Notes under the pieces: model-generated | What the model was told of the DNA's origin: nothing | The model's input: only the letters and a program-made list of their open reading frames with translations | The model's database searches: none | Shown here: in pieces, positions 1 through 8,252 of the stretch | Numbering within the stretch: the first letter of the stretch is position 1 | Layout: every line of letters starts with the position of its first letter | Position numbers and translations under genes: made by a program | Assembly (NCBI RefSeq): GCF_017114825.1 | Contig: NZ_JADEVO010000012.1 | Span: forward strand, 1-64,000 | Direction: 5' to 3' | Source: Pseudomonas gregormendelii | GTDB taxonomy: Bacteria; Pseudomonadota; Gammaproteobacteria; Pseudomonadales; Pseudomonadaceae | Length of the DNA: 64,000 nt

Positions 1-126
1 CGATATCAGCCATTTTTTGATGCATCGCTACAACTGGATTCGGCCTCACCAATTCAACGAGGGGTTGGCACCAGCGCGGGCCGAGGAAAAACTTAACGTC
101 GTGTCCGGGATTAGTTGACCACTACA
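1..126 (+). mobile_element. right end of an IS3-family insertion sequence (cut by window edge)
   Basis: The first 118 bases encode the tail of an IS3-type transposase. The sequence straight after the stop, TGACCACTACA at 116-126, reads TGTAGTGGTCA on the other strand. That fits the TG...CA termini of IS3 elements, whose right inverted repeat often overlaps the transposase stop. The left end lies outside the window, so completeness cannot be judged. The exact boundary at 126 is an inference. Confidence 0.6.
2..118 (+). CDS. IS3-family transposase (OrfB), C-terminal end only
   Basis: Reading from base 2, the frame gives a 38-residue tail containing YNWIRPHQFNEGLAPARAEE and ending at a TGA at 116-118. 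The Y-N-x-x-R-P-H-Q block followed by G-L-x-P-A-x-A-E-E-K is the usual C-terminus of IS3-family DDE transposases, which act with a frameshifted OrfA partner. Only the end is visible and the catalytic residues lie outside the window, so it may be intact or already truncated. It marks the left edge of an accessory region. Confidence 0.7.
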   Translation, partial: DISHFLMHRYNWIRPHQFNEGLAPARAEEKLNVVSGIS

Positions 127-377
127 GCATGACGGGAGATGGATTGTGGAGCGACAGGAATAGTTAAACCGCTAGCTGTATCCCCTATGTGTCCCCGTAT
201 CCAGTGCTACGCATGGAAATGTATCTAGCGCCGCCTTTGCTACAAACCGACACAAAGCTCCCCCAGCATTTCAGCAGGCGAAACATTGGATTGTGTTTTG
301 TGTTTGTTCTCACCAAAGCGATTAAGGCGGACCATGCGTTCAGGCACTTTATAAAACACCTGCCTGCGGAGACACCT

Positions 378-1001
378 ATGAAACGAGTACTCATGCTGTT
401 AGCCAATGGTGTCGAACCCATGGAAATGGCGGCTTTCACCGACGTGCTCGGCTGGGCCGATTTGCTCGGTGATTGTCCTATTGAGTTAGTCAATGCAGGC
501 CTTCGCAGAAAAATCATCACCACATTTAGTCTCACGCTTAATCCAGGTTTTCTGCTTCGTGATTTGGACGTGAGTAGCTTTGATGCGCTGGCTTTACCGG
601 GTGGTTTCGAACCGGCAGGATTCTATGAAGAAGCTCTGAGTGAGCCTTTTCTTGAAACCATTCGCCACTTTGTTGATGCCGGCAAACCCGTCGCCAGCGT
701 TTGTGTGTCGTCGGTGTGCTTGGGTGTTGCGGGCGTGTTGCGTGGCAAGAACGCGACGACCTATCACCAGGAAGGCGGAAAGCGCAAAAACCAGTTAGTG
801 GAAACCGGTGCTTTATTCGTAGACCGACCAGTCGTTGTCCACGACAACATTATCACTTCCAGCGGTCCAGGCACGGCCACAGAAGTCGCCTTTTTGCTGT
901 TGGAAAAACTGACCAGTTCTGAAAACGCGACTTACATCCGCCAAAAAATGCGCTTCGCTACACCTGATCGTGACTGGTATGACAAGCCGCAAGTGGCCTA
1001 G
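378..1001 (+). CDS. DJ-1/PfpI (ThiJ) family protein
   Basis: This 207-residue protein has the glutamine amidotransferase-like fold of the DJ-1/PfpI family. It opens with MKRVLMLLANGVEPMEMAA, where Glu13 matches the acidic residue that contacts the nucleophilic Cys in this family. The elbow reads ASVCVSSVCLG with a candidate catalytic Cys, followed by YHQEGG. The start is placed at 378 because GGAG lies 6 bases upstream; the frame is open further upstream without a comparable ribosome site. Family members include chaperones, glyoxalases and AraC-like regulators, and the exact reaction cannot be told. The isochorismatase remnant directly downstream suggests the two once formed a hydrolase pair. 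Confidence 0.85.
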   Translation: MKRVLMLLANGVEPMEMAAFTDVLGWADLLGDCPIELVNAGLRRKIITTFSLTLNPGFLLRDLDVSSFDALALPGGFEPAGFYEEALSEPFLETIRHFVDAGKPVASVCVSSVCLGVAGVLRGKNATTYHQEGGKRKNQLVETGALFVDRPVVVHDNIITSSGPGTATEVAFLLLEKLTSSENATYIRQKMRFATPDRDWYDKPQVA

Positions 1002-1042
1002 CTCCCGCTCAATACTCTATATCAACTTCTCAAGGTATTTGT

Positions 1043-1219
1043 ATGACTGATACGGCTCTCATCGTCGTTGATATTCAGAACGACTATTTCCGGGAAAAAG
1101 CTCTACAAGTCGTCGTAAGGACCGTCGTTGGCACTGAAGTAAATGACGTAAGGGCGTGCGGTACGCCGTTGTGCCTCGCAGATACGTGTAGCGCTCCGGC
1201 CTGCAAGGTGTTGAATTGA
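1043..1219 (+). pseudogene. isochorismatase-family hydrolase remnant
   Basis: An ATG at 1043 starts MTDTALIVVDIQNDYF, the hallmark N-terminus of isochorismatase-like cysteine hydrolases, in which the Asp of D-x-Q-N-D is catalytic. After about 18 residues the similarity ends and the frame stops at codon 59. Intact members have about 180-200 residues with a catalytic Lys and Cys, and neither can be placed here. The 3' part and much of the middle have probably been deleted. It lies 41 bases after the PfpI stop and before the next oxidoreductase, consistent with a former co-transcribed gene. Confidence 0.65.
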
Positions 1220-1320
1220 TGATATCGGTGGGTGCAGGTGAACACCTCGCCGGTGAAGCCATCGATAGACGCCGGGGAAGTGAGTGAATTGCACCTGTTT
1301 ACGAATACGTAGAGGTGATC

Positions 1321-3393
1321 ATGAATAATACTGATGAGCAAGGGGCTTCACCCTGGCATGCTGGTGAGCGGCGGTTGCAAGAAAGTGTCGGCGTGGCGCA
1401 GCAGATGGAGCACTTTGGGCGAAAGGTTGTTCGCGACTACATGCCGGATCAGCATCGCTCGTTCTACAGCCAGCTACCTTATCTAGTGGTAGGTGCGGTC
1501 GATGAACAAGGCATCCCTTGGGCGACGTTGATAGAAGGCCCTCCAGGGTTTGTTCACTCACCCGACCCACGCTGCTTGCAGCTCGACCGCCTCCCCGCAG
1601 ACGGCGACCCAGTCAAACCTGCCTTGGGAATGGGCGCCGCAGTCGGGCTACTGGGCATCGATCTGAAGACCCGAAGGCGCAATCGTATGAACGGCAATAT
1701 CAACACCGTCTCCTCTGACGGTGTTGCCGTTTCTGTCGTGCACGCTTTTGGCAACTGTCCTCAATACATCCAATTGCGAAGTGTCGAGCCGGTCAGCGTT
1801 GGGCGTTCCTCATCCAATGTTTTAGCGCAACGTCTACACGAACTGGACGAGGCGGCCAGAGAGATTATTCGCAAGGCAGACACGTTCTTCCTCGCCAGCT
1901 ACGTCGACCTCGAAGGAGACTCATCCAGTCGCTCGGTTGACGTTTCGCACCGCGGAGGTAATCCAGGTTTTGTCAGGGTCGAAGGCAACGTGCTGACGAT
2001 TCCCGATTTCGCCGGCAATCTGCATTTCAATACATTGGGCAACCTGTTGCTCAACCCTAAAGCCGGTTTGGTTTTTGTCGACTTCTCGTCAGGTGATGTG
2101 CTCCAAGTGGCCGGGCGCACGGAGCTTATTCTTGAGGGGCCGCAGATCGCTGCATTCCAAGGGGCAGAAAGACTCTGGACCTTGACGGTGGAGCATGTCG
2201 TCCTAAGGCGCGCCGTGTTGGCGCTGCGCTGGGTATTCGAGAGTTTTTCGCCGAACAGTATGATGACCGGCAGCTGGGAAAAAGCTGAAGGTCGTTTACA
2301 GGCCGATGCCCTGCGCGACCAATGGCGGCATCTGCGCGTCACCCGAATCGTTGAAGAGAGCAGCACCATCAGCTCTTTTTATCTGGAACCCGACGATGGC
2401 GCGGGATTGCCGCGATTCGAGGCGGGCCAGCATTTACCGGTACGGTTTAGCCTGGTTGATGGGCAGCCGCCGGTTGTCAGGACTTACAGTGTGTCGAGTG
2501 CACCGTCTGACAACTTCTTCCGGATCAGCGTCAAGCGTGACGGGTTGATTTCGTCGCATTTGCACGACCAGATTCGGGCGGGGGATCTGATCGAAGCCCG
2601 TGCCCCTCAGGGACGATTTACAGTGAAGGCGGATGAGCATCGGCCATTGGTTCTATTGGCCGCTGGGGTCGGGGTCACGCCGCTGCTGTCGATGCTGCGC
2701 GAAGTGATCTACGAAGGAGAGCGAATTCGTCGCACTCGGCCGACCTGGTTTATTCAGAGTGCCCGCAGTCTGGCGGAGCTGGCATTTCGGGATGAGCTGT
2801 TTGAACTAGCAACCCGTGCGAAGGATAAAATTCGTGCATTGCGACTTCTGAGTCAGCCTGAGCAGCACGCTCGCGAGGGCGAGGACTTCGAATTGGCTGG
2901 ACGTGTGGACGTCGCTCTACTCAAGGCGCTTTTACCCCTGGATGATTACGACTTTTACTTGTGCGGCCCAGGCGCGTTTACCCAGGCGTTATACGATGGG
3001 CTACGTGAACTCCGCATTGGCGATGATCGCATTCACGCTGAAACTTTCGGGCCTTCGACCTTGGTTCGGCTACGCGATCAGTTGACCCCGGCGGTCGAAC
3101 AAGTTCCGGCAGCCAGTACCCCGGTAAAAGTACTGTTCGCGACTTCTGCTAAAGAGGCGCGTTGGGAGCCAGGCAACGGCAGCTTGCTGGAGTTGGCTGA
3201 AAGTCGTGGTCTGAATCCGGACTTCAGTTGCCGCGGCGGGTCGTGTGGGACTTGTCGTACAAAGCTAATCAGTGGGGAGGTGCACTATTTGAACTTGCCC
3301 GCTGAAATGCCGGCTCAGGGAGAGGTCTTGATTTGCTGCGCAGTGCCAGCGCAAAGCAAGGAGGGCGACGCCCCCCTGGTTTTGGATCTGTAG
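1321..3393 (+). CDS. three-domain oxidoreductase: PNPOx-like, ferredoxin-NADP reductase-like, 2Fe-2S ferredoxin
   Basis: This 690-residue fusion has three parts. Residues about 35-300 are a split-barrel FMN-binding domain of the pyridoxamine-phosphate-oxidase type. Residues about 335-580 are an FAD/NAD(P)H reductase module with RTYSVSSAP (flavin), LLAAGVGVTPLL (nucleotide) and YLCGPGAFTQ. The last 90 residues are a plant-type ferredoxin with CRGGSCGTC and a fourth Cys in LICCAVP. It probably passes electrons from NAD(P)H through FAD and 2Fe-2S to the N-terminal flavin or an outside acceptor. The ATG at 1321 is chosen because AGAGG lies 5 bases upstream; a GTG at 1315 is in frame but overlaps that site. 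The physiological substrate is unknown. The neighbours (PfpI, glutaredoxin, cyanase) suggest stress or detoxification. Confidence 0.85.
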   Translation: MNNTDEQGASPWHAGERRLQESVGVAQQMEHFGRKVVRDYMPDQHRSFYSQLPYLVVGAVDEQGIPWATLIEGPPGFVHSPDPRCLQLDRLPADGDPVKPALGMGAAVGLLGIDLKTRRRNRMNGNINTVSSDGVAVSVVHAFGNCPQYIQLRSVEPVSVGRSSSNVLAQRLHELDEAAREIIRKADTFFLASYVDLEGDSSSRSVDVSHRGGNPGFVRVEGNVLTIPDFAGNLHFNTLGNLLLNPKAGLVFVDFSSGDVLQVAGRTELILEGPQIAAFQGAERLWTLTVEHVVLRRAVLALRWVFESFSPNSMMTGSWEKAEGRLQADALRDQWRHLRVTRIVEESSTISSFYLEPDDGAGLPRFEAGQHLPVRFSLVDGQPPVVRTYSVSSAPSDNFFRISVKRDGLISSHLHDQIRAGDLIEARAPQGRFTVKADEHRPLVLLAAGVGVTPLLSMLREVIYEGERIRRTRPTWFIQSARSLAELAFRDELFELATRAKDKIRALRLLSQPEQHAREGEDFELAGRVDVALLKALLPLDDYDFYLCGPGAFTQALYDGLRELRIGDDRIHAETFGPSTLVRLRDQLTPAVEQVPAASTPVKVLFATSAKEARWEPGNGSLLELAESRGLNPDFSCRGGSCGTCRTKLISGEVHYLNLPAEMPAQGEVLICCAVPAQSKEGDAPLVLDL

Positions 3394-3414
3394 CATGAAT
3401 GCCTTCTCTATCGC

Positions 3415-3678
3415 TCATCCCGCGAGACGCGGGTTGAGCGCTTGAGCCAAACCGCCTTCACGGTCGAGTTGAGCGAGGTCATCAAATCCACCTACATGCC
3501 AGTCGCCGATGAAAATTTGCGGAACCGTGCGACGGCCGCTGCGATTTATCATTTCCACCTTTTGGTCAACTGACTGCACGTCGATTTCGGTATAAGAAAC
3601 ACCTTTAGAGTTGAGCAGCTGCTTGGCAGCACGGCAGTAAGGGCAGGTGCTGGTTGTGTACATAATGACTTCAGGCAT
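3415..3678 (-). CDS. grxC: glutaredoxin, GrxC type
   Basis: This 87-residue cytosolic thiol-disulfide oxidoreductase uses glutathione to reduce disulfides and glutathionylated proteins. It has the dithiol active site C-P-Y-C at residues 12-15, the cis-proline T-V-P motif, and G-G-x-D-D near the C-terminus for glutathione binding, with length typical of class 1 glutaredoxins. The start at 3678 has GGAG 8 bases upstream, while an upstream in-frame start lacks one. It follows cynT by 26 bases on the same strand, so it is probably the last gene of the cyanate unit. Most pseudomonads have another grxC elsewhere, so this may be an accessory copy. Confidence 0.9.
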   Translation of the reverse strand: MPEVIMYTTSTCPYCRAAKQLLNSKGVSYTEIDVQSVDQKVEMINRSGRRTVPQIFIGDWHVGGFDDLAQLDREGGLAQALNPRLAG

Positions 3679-3704
3679 GAAAAGTGCTCCTCGTTTAGAC
3701 AACT

Positions 3705-4367
3705 TTAGGCTGCGGCTTTTTCTACCCGAGCGTGTACAGCGCAGGTATCCGGGTGCTGTGCCAACGATTTGAAGTTGCGATTATCAGAATCAAGAGCGTC
3801 AACCGATCCGGTTTCGATGTCGTAGACCCATCCATGCAAATTCAACAAGCCTTTTTCCTGAGCGATGCGCACGCTTGGGTGAGTCTGGATGTTCGCCAAT
3901 TGAGCGATGACATTTTCCCGAACCATTGAGCTTACTTTTGCTGCGTCGTTGACGTGAGAGCGAGACTCGTTGATGACTTTCGCGGACTCTGCATGCTGCA
4001 GCCAACCGGCGACGGCAGGAAGGTGATCCATGCATTTGCATTTGGCGACAGCCGTCATTGCACCGCAATCCGAATGACCGCAAATGACGATATCGGTCAC
4101 CCCGAGCACCGCCACGGCGTATTCGACCGTTGCCGACACACCGCCCGGGTGGGGGCTATACGACGGCACGATATTCCCCGCGTTTCGGATCACGAACAGT
4201 TCGCCAGGTTCTTGTTGCGTCAACAGTTCTGGTACTACGCGGCTATCGGAACACGTGATGAACAACGTGCCTGGATGCTGCGTGGTGGCCAGGTGTTTGA
4301 ACAGGTCCGTCCGTTGCGGAAATGCTTCTTTCTGAAACTTTAAAAAACCTTCAATGAGCGCTTTCAT
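3705..4367 (-). CDS. cynT: beta-carbonic anhydrase, CynT type
   Basis: This 220-residue zinc enzyme interconverts CO2 and bicarbonate. It begins [19 protein letters not shown], close to E. coli CynT, and its length matches. The zinc ligands are visible in C-S-D-S-R (Cys and the Asp/Arg dyad) and in C-G-H-S-D-C-G-A (His and Cys). Together with cyanase downstream in function, it retains or recycles the bicarbonate that cyanase uses and the CO2 it makes. The start at 4367 fits the family length; the frame is open upstream but that extension is not conserved in CynT. It lies between the DUF2790 gene and glutaredoxin on the minus strand. Confidence 0.92.
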   Translation of the reverse strand: MKALIEGFLKFQKEAFPQRTDLFKHLATTQHPGTLFITCSDSRVVPELLTQQEPGELFVIRNAGNIVPSYSPHPGGVSATVEYAVAVLGVTDIVICGHSDCGAMTAVAKCKCMDHLPAVAGWLQHAESAKVINESRSHVNDAAKVSSMVRENVIAQLANIQTHPSVRIAQEKGLLNLHGWVYDIETGSVDALDSDNRNFKSLAQHPDTCAVHARVEKAAA

Positions 4368-4405
4368 GGGATTAGCCTTTTGCAAGTAGTTAAGTTGGGT
4401 AACAT

Positions 4406-4654
4406 TCAATTAGTGCAGCCGCGACCTATCACGCTGTATTCAAGGACACGAGTGTCACCGTGCGAATCCTTGTAAGTCATTTGCACTGGCACTGGACCGC
4501 AGACGTCTGCTGCTTCAGTGATGTTGATGACCTTGGCAATATCCAAGTGCACGCCATAGACATACGGAGTGGCTTCTGGCGCAGCCGAAGCTTCCTGTGC
4601 ATAGGCCGACAACGAAGCTGTCAGGGACAGGGCGAGAAACAGAATTTTTTTCAT
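4406..4654 (-). CDS. small secreted DUF2790 protein
   Basis: This 82-residue protein starts [19 protein letters not shown], a clear Sec signal peptide with probable cleavage after A-Y-A. The mature part has the pattern of Pseudomonas DUF2790 proteins: Y-x-Y-G-x-x-L-D-I-A-K-V-I, two Cys (one in D-V-C-G-P, one near the C-terminus), and a Y-x-D-S-x-G-x-x-R-x-L-x-Y block. Function is unknown. The two Cys could form a periplasmic disulfide. GGAGG lies 8 bases before the ATG. A second family member lies at 30251-30517. Its position between cynS and cynT suggests co-transcription with the cyanate genes but not a role. Confidence 0.8.
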   Translation of the reverse strand: MKKILFLALSLTASLSAYAQEASAAPEATPYVYGVHLDIAKVINITEAADVCGPVPVQMTYKDSHGDTRVLEYSVIGRGCTN

Positions 4655-4755
4655 GACGAATCCTCCATTTGAATTTGGTGAGTCGGTGAAGTGGGTCAAT
4701 GTTTAGAGGCAGGCCCGCTAGGAGTGCGGGCCGAATTACAGTTCCAATCGCTTGC

Positions 4756-5223
4756 TTAGAAAGGACGCAGTGGCAGGAACTTCCCGTCGAGGGTGATCAC
4801 TGCGCGGTGGCCGCCTTCAGGATCTTCAACTTTTTTCATATCGAGCTTGAAGTTAATCGCGCTGATGATGCCGTCGCCGAACTGTTCGTGGACCAAGGCC
4901 TTCAAAGTCGTGCCGTAGATTTGGATCATCTCGTAGAACCGGTAGATGGTAGGGTCCGTAGGGACGCCCGAAAGGCTGCCACGCAGTGGGATGATTTGCA
5001 GGCGCGCTACCGAGTCGGCGTCCAGGTCCAGCTTTTTACCGATCACTTTCGCGGCAGTTTCTGGAAGAGGGTGCTGGCCGAGAAGGGCTGCGGTCACGTA
5101 GGCCAGACCGAGGCCGGTGCCTTCTGCCATGTCTTCGAACGACAGGTTTTTGCGGGCTTTGGCGTCTAGAATTTTAGCGGTCAGTTCAAGACTGGTGTCG
5201 TTGTAAGCGTGGGACTGTTGCAT
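4756..5223 (-). CDS. cynS: cyanate hydratase (cyanase)
   Basis: Cyanase catalyses cyanate plus bicarbonate to ammonia and CO2 (through carbamate), detoxifying cyanate and releasing nitrogen. The 155-residue protein matches the family length of about 156. An N-terminal helical domain (residues 1-85) is followed by the catalytic domain with [10 protein letters not shown] (active-site Arg and Glu) and D-G-I-I-S-A-I-N (active-site Ser). AGGAG lies 6 bases before the ATG at 5223; a longer in-frame start at 5316 has no such site. It is the first gene of a minus-strand unit cynS, DUF2790, cynT, grxC. No cynR-type regulator is adjacent. Confidence 0.95.
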   Translation of the reverse strand: MQQSHAYNDTSLELTAKILDAKARKNLSFEDMAEGTGLGLAYVTAALLGQHPLPETAAKVIGKKLDLDADSVARLQIIPLRGSLSGVPTDPTIYRFYEMIQIYGTTLKALVHEQFGDGIISAINFKLDMKKVEDPEGGHRAVITLDGKFLPLRPF

Positions 5224-5473
5224 GGTGTTGCTCCTATCGGATGCTTGGGTAAGAGTTGCTGGATGAGTGTTGCTTGGTGTGAAGCCATGTTCTGCCGTTT
5301 GTTCGATAGCGTCCAAGACCGATAAACAATGCGTCGCATAAGCCCTGCCTATAGGTTTAAAACGGAGTGCTCATGAACGTTTGGAACTCGGAAGCAATAC
5401 TGCTGATTCCGGGTATTCACATTGGTCGACAAAAAATAATCGCATTGCTGCACGAGGGGATGGCAAGACAAAA

Positions 5474-5493
5474 GAGCCCGCGAAGGCGGGCTC
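5474..5493 (-). terminator. rho-independent terminator of the DUF1348 gene
   Basis: GAGCCCGC (5474-5481), loop GAAG, GCGGGCTC (5486-5493) is a perfect 8-bp GC-rich hairpin. On the minus strand it is followed by TTTTGTCTT, so it ends transcripts from the gene that stops at 5587. Confidence 0.85.
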
Positions 5494-5586
5494 AGTGGCA
5501 TCTGCATTTATTGGGGAGAGGCAGCTGGTCGTATAGCGCTGCTTTTCTATGCGTGTTCGTCAGTTAGCGCGAGTATTCCGCCCTCC

Positions 5587-6063
5587 TCAAAGACCCAGGT
5601 CGGAAAGGCTTGGATAATCGTCCGGACGACGGCCTAGCGGCCACCGAAACTTTCGTTCTGACTCTTTGATAGGCATGTCGTTGATGCAGGCAAAACGGTT
5701 TGCCATTAAACCGTTCTCTGCGAATTCCCAGTTTTCGTTCCCGTACGAGCGGTACCAATTCCCGGAATCATCGCGCCACTCATAGGCATACCGGACAGCA
5801 ATACGATTGTCGGTAAACGCCCATAACTCCTTGATAAGTCGATACTCCAACTCCTTATTCCATTTTCGCGTAAGGAACGCCTGAGCCTCAGCCCGGTTGA
5901 CTGCAAAATCGACGCGATTGCGCCACTTGGTATCGGTGGTATAGGCCAATGCGACTTTTTCAGCATCTCGGCTGTTCCATCCATCCTCAGCCAGACGAAC
6001 TTTGAGTGTTGCAGACTCGCGGTCAAACGGTGGTAGCGGGGGACGGGTCTCAGATTCAGCCAT
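5587..6063 (-). CDS. NTF2-like protein, DUF1348 family
   Basis: This 158-residue protein has the small cone-shaped NTF2-like fold of DUF1348. Visible family blocks are A-x-x-Y-T-x-D-x-x-W-R-N-R near residue 45, F-L-T-R-K-W-x-x-E near 68, and a C-terminal A-x-I-N-D-x-P-I-x-E-x-x-R-x-x-x-W-P. Family members are sometimes called SnoaL-like, but no enzymatic activity is established. The second of two nearby ATGs (6063) is chosen because GGAG then sits 8 bases upstream; for the first it would be only 2. It is monocistronic, with its own terminator about 100 bases downstream. The next gene upstream is a MexT-like regulator on the same strand. Confidence 0.8.
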   Translation of the reverse strand: MAESETRPPLPPFDRESATLKVRLAEDGWNSRDAEKVALAYTTDTKWRNRVDFAVNRAEAQAFLTRKWNKELEYRLIKELWAFTDNRIAVRYAYEWRDDSGNWYRSYGNENWEFAENGLMANRFACINDMPIKESERKFRWPLGRRPDDYPSLSDLGL

Positions 6064-6449
6064 GATCATTACTCCACATTGAGGTACATCGTAAATTTAT
6101 GGTTCGCTAGCAGCTTAGTTAAGTAACGAACGATTAGGGCGCCTACCGAGCACTTCTAGAGTAAATAGACCAGCAGGTGTGAAAGTCGACCTTCGGGGTT
6201 TGATGGACTTTCAATTAATGCTTCATTCGCTAGCGCCGAATGTAAAAGTAGGTTAGCGGCGATGTTAGAGTAGCGCTTTAGAGCAGTCCAAGAACCGAAA
6301 GAACTAATGCTGGTTTGGTTATGTAAGATAAGTCTAACGTAAGTTAGACCTCGTTCTACATAACGTACGGCTGGAAGGCGCACTACCATTTTCATCTTTC
6401 ATTTAGCGCAACAGTGACGGTGATTACTATCCAATTGATGAGCAAAATA
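6064..6449. other. 386-bp AT-rich intergenic region with one hairpin
   Basis: No convincing gene is present. A 79-codon frame on the minus strand (6156-6395) lacks a ribosome site and recognisable features. The only structure seen is the perfect GTCTAAC-GTAA-GTTAGAC inverted repeat at 6332-6349. The promoter of the DUF1348 gene should lie here. Confidence 0.6.
6332..6349. repeat. perfect 7-bp inverted repeat, possible operator
   Basis: GTCTAAC, 4-base spacer GTAA, GTTAGAC. It lies about 270 bases upstream of the DUF1348 start and has no T-run, so a regulator binding site is more likely than a terminator. Which protein might bind it is unknown. Confidence 0.45.
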
Positions 6450-7397
6450 TTATGCTGCTTCCTTCACTGAAACAGGGTGTCCGATGGCTGCACCTTTTTC
6501 ACAAAGATGATTACTGATACGGGAACGTAACCAACGTTCACCAGGATCCGTATCTGACGTCGCACCCCATGACATCGACAGGTCGAGCGCAGGGATGCTC
6601 AACGGAAGAGCATCCATCCGCAGGCCACCCTGGCGAATCATAGTCTTAGCTACGTAATCAGGAACGACCGCAACCATTTGCGTATCCTCGATCAGGGTTT
6701 TAAGCGCACTGTATTGCGGCACAGCCAAAACGACCTGACGTTGCCGACCTAAAGCCATTAGCGCTCGGTCAATAGAGTCAACCACCTCACCATTCAAAGA
6801 CACGGAAACATGTGGACGGTCGCAGTACTCGTCGAGATCGAGAGATCCGCTGCTGGCGTCTGAACTAAGAACTGTGGGGCGGATGGTTCGCAGGAATTTG
6901 CGCTTAGCATTGGCCGGGAGGTCGCGGCTATGGCAGATGCCGAGAGATACCTCTGCGCTCGAAAGTTGGTCAGCCAATAGCGAATGATCGGTACGGCGGA
7001 TGACGAAGCTGACATGAGGGGCCTCGGTACGCAGTTGTCGGATCAGGCCAGGTAGGAGTGAGTATTCGACATCATCAGACAGGCCTATTCTGAACACACT
7101 GTCACTGGTCATAGGGTCAAATGCATTGATTTTGCTCAATGCTGACGCAATGGAGTCCAGAGCGGGGGTCAAGCTGAGGTGTATCTCGACTGCTCGGCTG
7201 GTAGGCTCCATCTTCCGGCCCATCCTGACGAAAAGTGGATCGTCGAAGAAGTGGCGTAAACGATTAAGAGAGGCGCTAATTGCAGACTGCCCGATGAATA
7301 ATTTTTCTCCGGTACGCGTCAGGTTGTGCTCTTGCATTAGTGTTTCAAACACGATCAGGAGGTTGAAGTCAATCTTACGAAGGTCATTCCTGTTCAT
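6450..7397 (-). CDS. LysR-family regulator, MexT-like paralogue
   Basis: This 315-residue regulator has an N-terminal winged helix-turn-helix (residues about 5-65, including N-L-L-I-V-F-E-T-L-M, Q-S-A-I-S-A-S-L-N-R-L-R and F-D-D-P-L-F-V-R) and a C-terminal effector-binding domain. The start MNRNDLRKIDF and many later blocks (R-I-G-L-S-D-D-V-E, L-P-A-N-A-K-R-K, V-V-L-A-V-P-Q, D-P-G-E-R-W-L-R-S-R-I) closely match the true MexT at 60281-61210, so it is a paralogue or a horizontally acquired relative. Its target is unknown. The genes on either side (DUF1348 protein, two-component set) are candidates. The ribosome site before the ATG is weak. Confidence 0.85.
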   Translation of the reverse strand: MNRNDLRKIDFNLLIVFETLMQEHNLTRTGEKLFIGQSAISASLNRLRHFFDDPLFVRMGRKMEPTSRAVEIHLSLTPALDSIASALSKINAFDPMTSDSVFRIGLSDDVEYSLLPGLIRQLRTEAPHVSFVIRRTDHSLLADQLSSAEVSLGICHSRDLPANAKRKFLRTIRPTVLSSDASSGSLDLDEYCDRPHVSVSLNGEVVDSIDRALMALGRQRQVVLAVPQYSALKTLIEDTQMVAVVPDYVAKTMIRQGGLRMDALPLSIPALDLSMSWGATSDTDPGERWLRSRISNHLCEKGAAIGHPVSVKEAA

Positions 7398-7750
7398 TGG
7401 ATCACCACTGGAGCCAGGCTCCGTCAGTGTGCATCGGTGAGTGTCGAGCGAGAACCTGATGGCTGCGACGCTCCGCGCGTTTGAACTTTCGAGTCAGTAG
7501 TGGAGCTTGATAAATAAAAATTGGCTTGGTGGAACGTCCAGCATTTATGGAGGACTGCGTTCGTTCGCTTGAGTTAAGATTACTTCGCATAAGCCAAATT
7601 AGACATTCTACTTGAGTAAAATAATCTACTGTTTTTGTCGTAGGGGCTAATACTCAAGTATGGGATTGTGGGTGATAAACGAGCATACCAATGAACAATG
7701 CAAATTGTCGAAGGTACAGAGAATAGGGAAGGGTAGAAGGCAGGATAGCT
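7398..7750. other. 353-bp AT-rich intergenic region
   Basis: No gene is supported. The region separates the MexT-like gene from the lone receiver gene, both on the minus strand. It contains a 10-bp inverted repeat pair (7609-7618 and 7651-7660) and presumably the promoter of the LysR gene. Confidence 0.6.
7609..7660. promoter_or_regulatory. inverted repeat TACTTGAGTA / TACTCAAGTA
   Basis: TACTTGAGTA at 7609-7618 is matched exactly in inverse at 7651-7660, with 32 bases between, about 210 bases upstream of the LysR start. Each arm is itself a near palindrome. Spacing of about four helical turns centre to centre suggests a paired protein-binding site. The assignment is inference. Confidence 0.4.
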
Positions 7751-8143
7751 TTACACTCGAATTGGGTGCGCATGAGTGCTTTTTAGAATACGTTCTATGC
7801 AGTCTATAAGTACTTGGCCATCAAATGGTTTGCTTAAAAAAAAGACTGCTCCTCCCGCTTCAGCTCGGTGGCGTACTGACTCGTCTGGGTGAGCAGTAAT
7901 GAAAATGATAGGGATGAGGGGGCTGCGAACACCCATCTCAAGTTGCAGGTCTAGACCAGACATTCCTGGCATTTGAACGTCTGTAATCAAGCAATCGGTC
8001 ACATTGCGCTCGGTAGACGCCAGGAAATCCTCAGCGCATGAAAACAGGTGAGATTCATAACCCAGTGAGCGCATTAGACTACTCAGCGCTACCCGCCCGG
8101 GCTTGTCGTCATCAACGATCGAGATTACTGGGACTCTGGTCAT
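7751..8143 (-). CDS. stand-alone response-regulator receiver
   Basis: This 130-residue protein is a single CheY-like receiver with no output domain. It has the acidic pocket I-V-D-D-D, the phospho-acceptor Asp in L-I-T-D-V-Q-M-P-G, the Thr of F-I-T-A-H and the Lys of L-S-K-P-F. The start at 8143 (MTRVPVISIVDDD) fits the family start better than an in-frame ATG at 8185, though the ribosome site is weak. It lies 110 bases after the LuxR-type regulator on the same strand, so it probably receives phosphate from the upstream kinase and acts as a phosphate sink or relay. Output is unknown. Confidence 0.85.
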   Translation of the reverse strand: MTRVPVISIVDDDKPGRVALSSLMRSLGYESHLFSCAEDFLASTERNVTDCLITDVQMPGMSGLDLQLEMGVRSPLIPIIFITAHPDESVRHRAEAGGAVFFLSKPFDGQVLIDCIERILKSTHAHPIRV

Positions 8144-8252
8144 GTTTATAACCTGGGTTCGGCGGGAAGCGATTTGGGTACGCAAGCCCCCGGCACTGCC
8201 TTCACGTTATTACCGAAATACCTTACGGGATATAACACCCATGTATTAGTCC

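Noticed and set aside
5367..5567. 66-codon plus-strand frame downstream of cynS
   Set aside because: It crosses a strong terminator hairpin and has no family features.
6156..6395. 79-codon minus-strand frame in the gap upstream of the DUF1348 gene
   Set aside because: No ribosome site, no recognised features, and it lies in AT-rich sequence where chance frames are common.
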